A DNA stretch of 7,098 bases, taken from assembly GCA_946405475.1 (NCBI GenBank), contig CAMJHI010000117.1, forward strand, positions 1-7,098. The letters are read 5' to 3'. Positions 5,801 through 7,098 of the stretch are shown here, one piece after another. The notes beneath the pieces are model-generated. The model had not been told where the DNA came from. It searched no databases and saw only the letters and a program-made list of their open reading frames with translations. This DNA comes from an uncultured Clostridia bacterium. GTDB lineage: Bacteria > Bacillota > Clostridia > Oscillospirales > Acutalibacteraceae. Made by a program: the position numbers and the translations under genes. Numbering within the stretch: the stretch's first letter is position 1; the number at the start of each line of letters is the position of its first letter.

Positions 5801-7098
5801 CGTTTCTCCACACCTACACCGAAGGATCGTTCCCCGGGCTCGAGGCGAACGGGCTGTGGCGAAAGGGCGACGGGCTGAAGCTGATGCACAAGCCAGGCTT
5901 TGAACCGCCCTTTGATTTCAACACCGCGGCCGCCGTCGGTTCGCCGCTGGAACGGCTGATCAAAGAGCTTAGCTGCCCGTTTTACATCGACAGACTGCAG
6001 GGCGGCCTCGGGCTGACCCGCCGTTATCCTTACGACCCGGCGCTGCTGCGGCATTATGACGAGCTGCTGGGCGAACGGTTTTGGGGCTTTCAGATGCACG
6101 AATGGGCGTCGAATTTTCGCAGTGATCTGGAGCGCATCGAAGCGCTGATCCGACAGGAAACGGCCGATCCGAACGACCCGGCACAGAGAAACCGGGTGCT
6201 GCAAAAGGTGAAAAGCCGAGAGCTTTCTGTCTTTCTGGAAGCGCATACCGCCGAAGAATACGCCGACATGACGCTTGCCAAGGATCTGACCACCTTTTTG
6301 CGCGACGCGCGGGCGCTTTACGAAAAGCGGAACCGGGAGACCGGCGGGCGGCTGCTGCCGACGGACAGCTATTTTTTAGCGCCGCGTCTGGAAATCGAAG
6401 CCGGTGCCAAACGTCTGACGCCCGAAATGGGCTGGCAGATCCCGGGCATGCGCCTTCAGGTCGCCTACACGCGCGGCATGGCCAAAGCCGCCGGGATCCC
6501 CTGGGGCGTGTATTACGAATGCTGGCAATTGACCGATGGGAAAGAGCTTTCGATCCCGTTTTCGCTGCGCGAGGGGCAGGACGAATGGCTCGAAGACTTG
6601 CTGCACAAGGGATACGGCAGCGACCTGCCGTTTGAACGGCGCGAACACGGCGGCAGCTCGCTTTCGCTGCTCGCGCGTGCCTGGCGGTACGCCGCCTTTG
6701 CGGGCGCGGACTCGATCGGCGAGGAATACGGCGTGTGCAACACGTTCCGAAGCCTCAGTGATTATTCGCTCAGCCCCTACGGCGAAGCCAAAAAAGAGTT
6801 TCTGCGCTTTGACGAGGCGTTCCCCGACCTCGGCGAACCGTTCACGCCCATGGCGGCGGTGCTGCCCGCCGGGCTGCCGATGCTCGACCTTTATATGGAT
6901 GAGCGCTATCTGCATTATTCCGTCGACGACCCCGCCTGCCCGGCAGCCGTCAACGAGCCGGAAAGATTCCACAAAACGATCAACGCCGTTTTCGGCCGCG
7001 ACGGCAGGTACGGTAACATGGGGCACGTGCTGCGCACCGGGGGGCTGCCCGGCGTGGTGGACGTGATCCATGCCGACATGACGCAGGCGCTGAAACGA
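5794..7098 (+). CDS. Unrecognised protein, possible barrel-type glycoside hydrolase (open at the 3' edge)
   Basis: The frame runs 435 codons from the ATG at 5794 to the last base without a stop, so the C-terminus is missing. I cannot assign a family. The protein starts MLTFLHTYTEG with no signal peptide. Features suggesting a (beta/alpha)8 glycosidase-like fold are FWGFQMHEW (96-104, E103), IPWGVYYECW (235-244, E242) and a segment AWRYAAFAGADSIGEEYG (296-313, E310/E311) followed by LSPYGE, which resembles the barrel end of GH42-like and related proteins. After TPMAAVLP (351-358) the sequence may enter an amidotransferase-like domain (PGVVDVIHADM, 419-429). E103, E242 and E310/E311 are candidate catalytic acids, by inference only. 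Residues 108-183 are charged and probably helical. The start overlaps the previous gene by 7 bases, and AGGGG (5784-5788) lies 5 bases upstream, so it belongs to the same operon. It could instead be a non-catalytic or binding protein. Confidence 0.7.
   Translation, partial: MLTFLHTYTEGSFPGLEANGLWRKGDGLKLMHKPGFEPPFDFNTAAAVGSPLERLIKELSCPFYIDRLQGGLGLTRRYPYDPALLRHYDELLGERFWGFQMHEWASNFRSDLERIEALIRQETADPNDPAQRNRVLQKVKSRELSVFLEAHTAEEYADMTLAKDLTTFLRDARALYEKRNRETGGRLLPTDSYFLAPRLEIEAGAKRLTPEMGWQIPGMRLQVAYTRGMAKAAGIPWGVYYECWQLTDGKELSIPFSLREGQDEWLEDLLHKGYGSDLPFERREHGGSSLSLLARAWRYAAFAGADSIGEEYGVCNTFRSLSDYSLSPYGEAKKEFLRFDEAFPDLGEPFTPMAAVLPAGLPMLDLYMDERYLHYSVDDPACPAAVNEPERFHKTINAVFGRDGRYGNMGHVLRTGGLPGVVDVIHADMTQALKR

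Noticed and set aside
6536..7066. Plus-strand open frame of 176 residues within the last gene
   Set aside because: It is a frame-shifted shadow rich in Arg, Ser, Thr and Pro. The 435-codon frame from 5794 covers it, overlaps the upstream gene in operon style and has the more protein-like composition.
1..7098. CRISPR array, insertion sequence, tRNA or rRNA
   Set aside because: Apart from the 181-base gap the window is coding. No spaced direct repeats, transposase motifs, terminal inverted repeats or tRNA-like cloverleaf were seen.

Overview
The window is GC-rich, densely coding bacterial DNA holding part of a carbohydrate-utilisation locus. Every start has a purine-rich Shine-Dalgarno site (AGGAG, GGAGGT, GAGG or AGGGG), genes overlap or nearly touch, and the promoter candidates are Gram-positive-like (extended -10, AT-rich spacer). 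The encoded families resemble those of gut or plant-biomass Firmicutes (Clostridia-like). This points to a high-GC Clostridia-type bacterium, but nothing in the window fixes the lineage.

Layout. Positions 1-336 (minus strand) hold the first 112 codons of a probable alpha-galactosidase, cut off by the window start. Positions 337-517 are the only non-coding stretch: a divergent promoter region, noticeably AT-rich against its surroundings, with a good plus-strand promoter candidate (TTGAAA-17-TATAAA with extended -10), a weaker minus-strand one, and two small inverted repeats. From 518 to the window end four tightly packed plus-strand genes form an apparent operon: a GH42 beta-galactosidase-type enzyme (518-2551), L-ribulose-5-phosphate 4-epimerase araD (2536-3225), a large GH95-like glycoside hydrolase (3236-5800), and the first 435 codons of an unrecognised, probably barrel-fold protein that may be another glycosidase (5794 to the end, open at the 3' edge). 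Overlaps of 16 and 7 bases and a 10-base gap suggest one transcript with translational coupling.

How they may work together. No protein has a visible signal peptide, so the hydrolases probably act in the cytoplasm on imported oligosaccharides; no transporter is present here. AraD makes D-xylulose 5-phosphate, the usual exit of L-arabinose (or of L-ascorbate via UlaF-type paralogues) into the pentose phosphate pathway. Galactosidase-type active sites can accept L-arabinopyranose, which is galactose minus C6 in configuration. A coherent hypothesis is therefore that this locus trims galactose- and L-arabinose-containing plant glycans such as arabinogalactan or pectin side chains. Neither isomerase nor kinase genes for arabinose are in the window, so the pathway must be completed elsewhere. 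The most novel parts are the GH95-like protein and the open-ended last gene.
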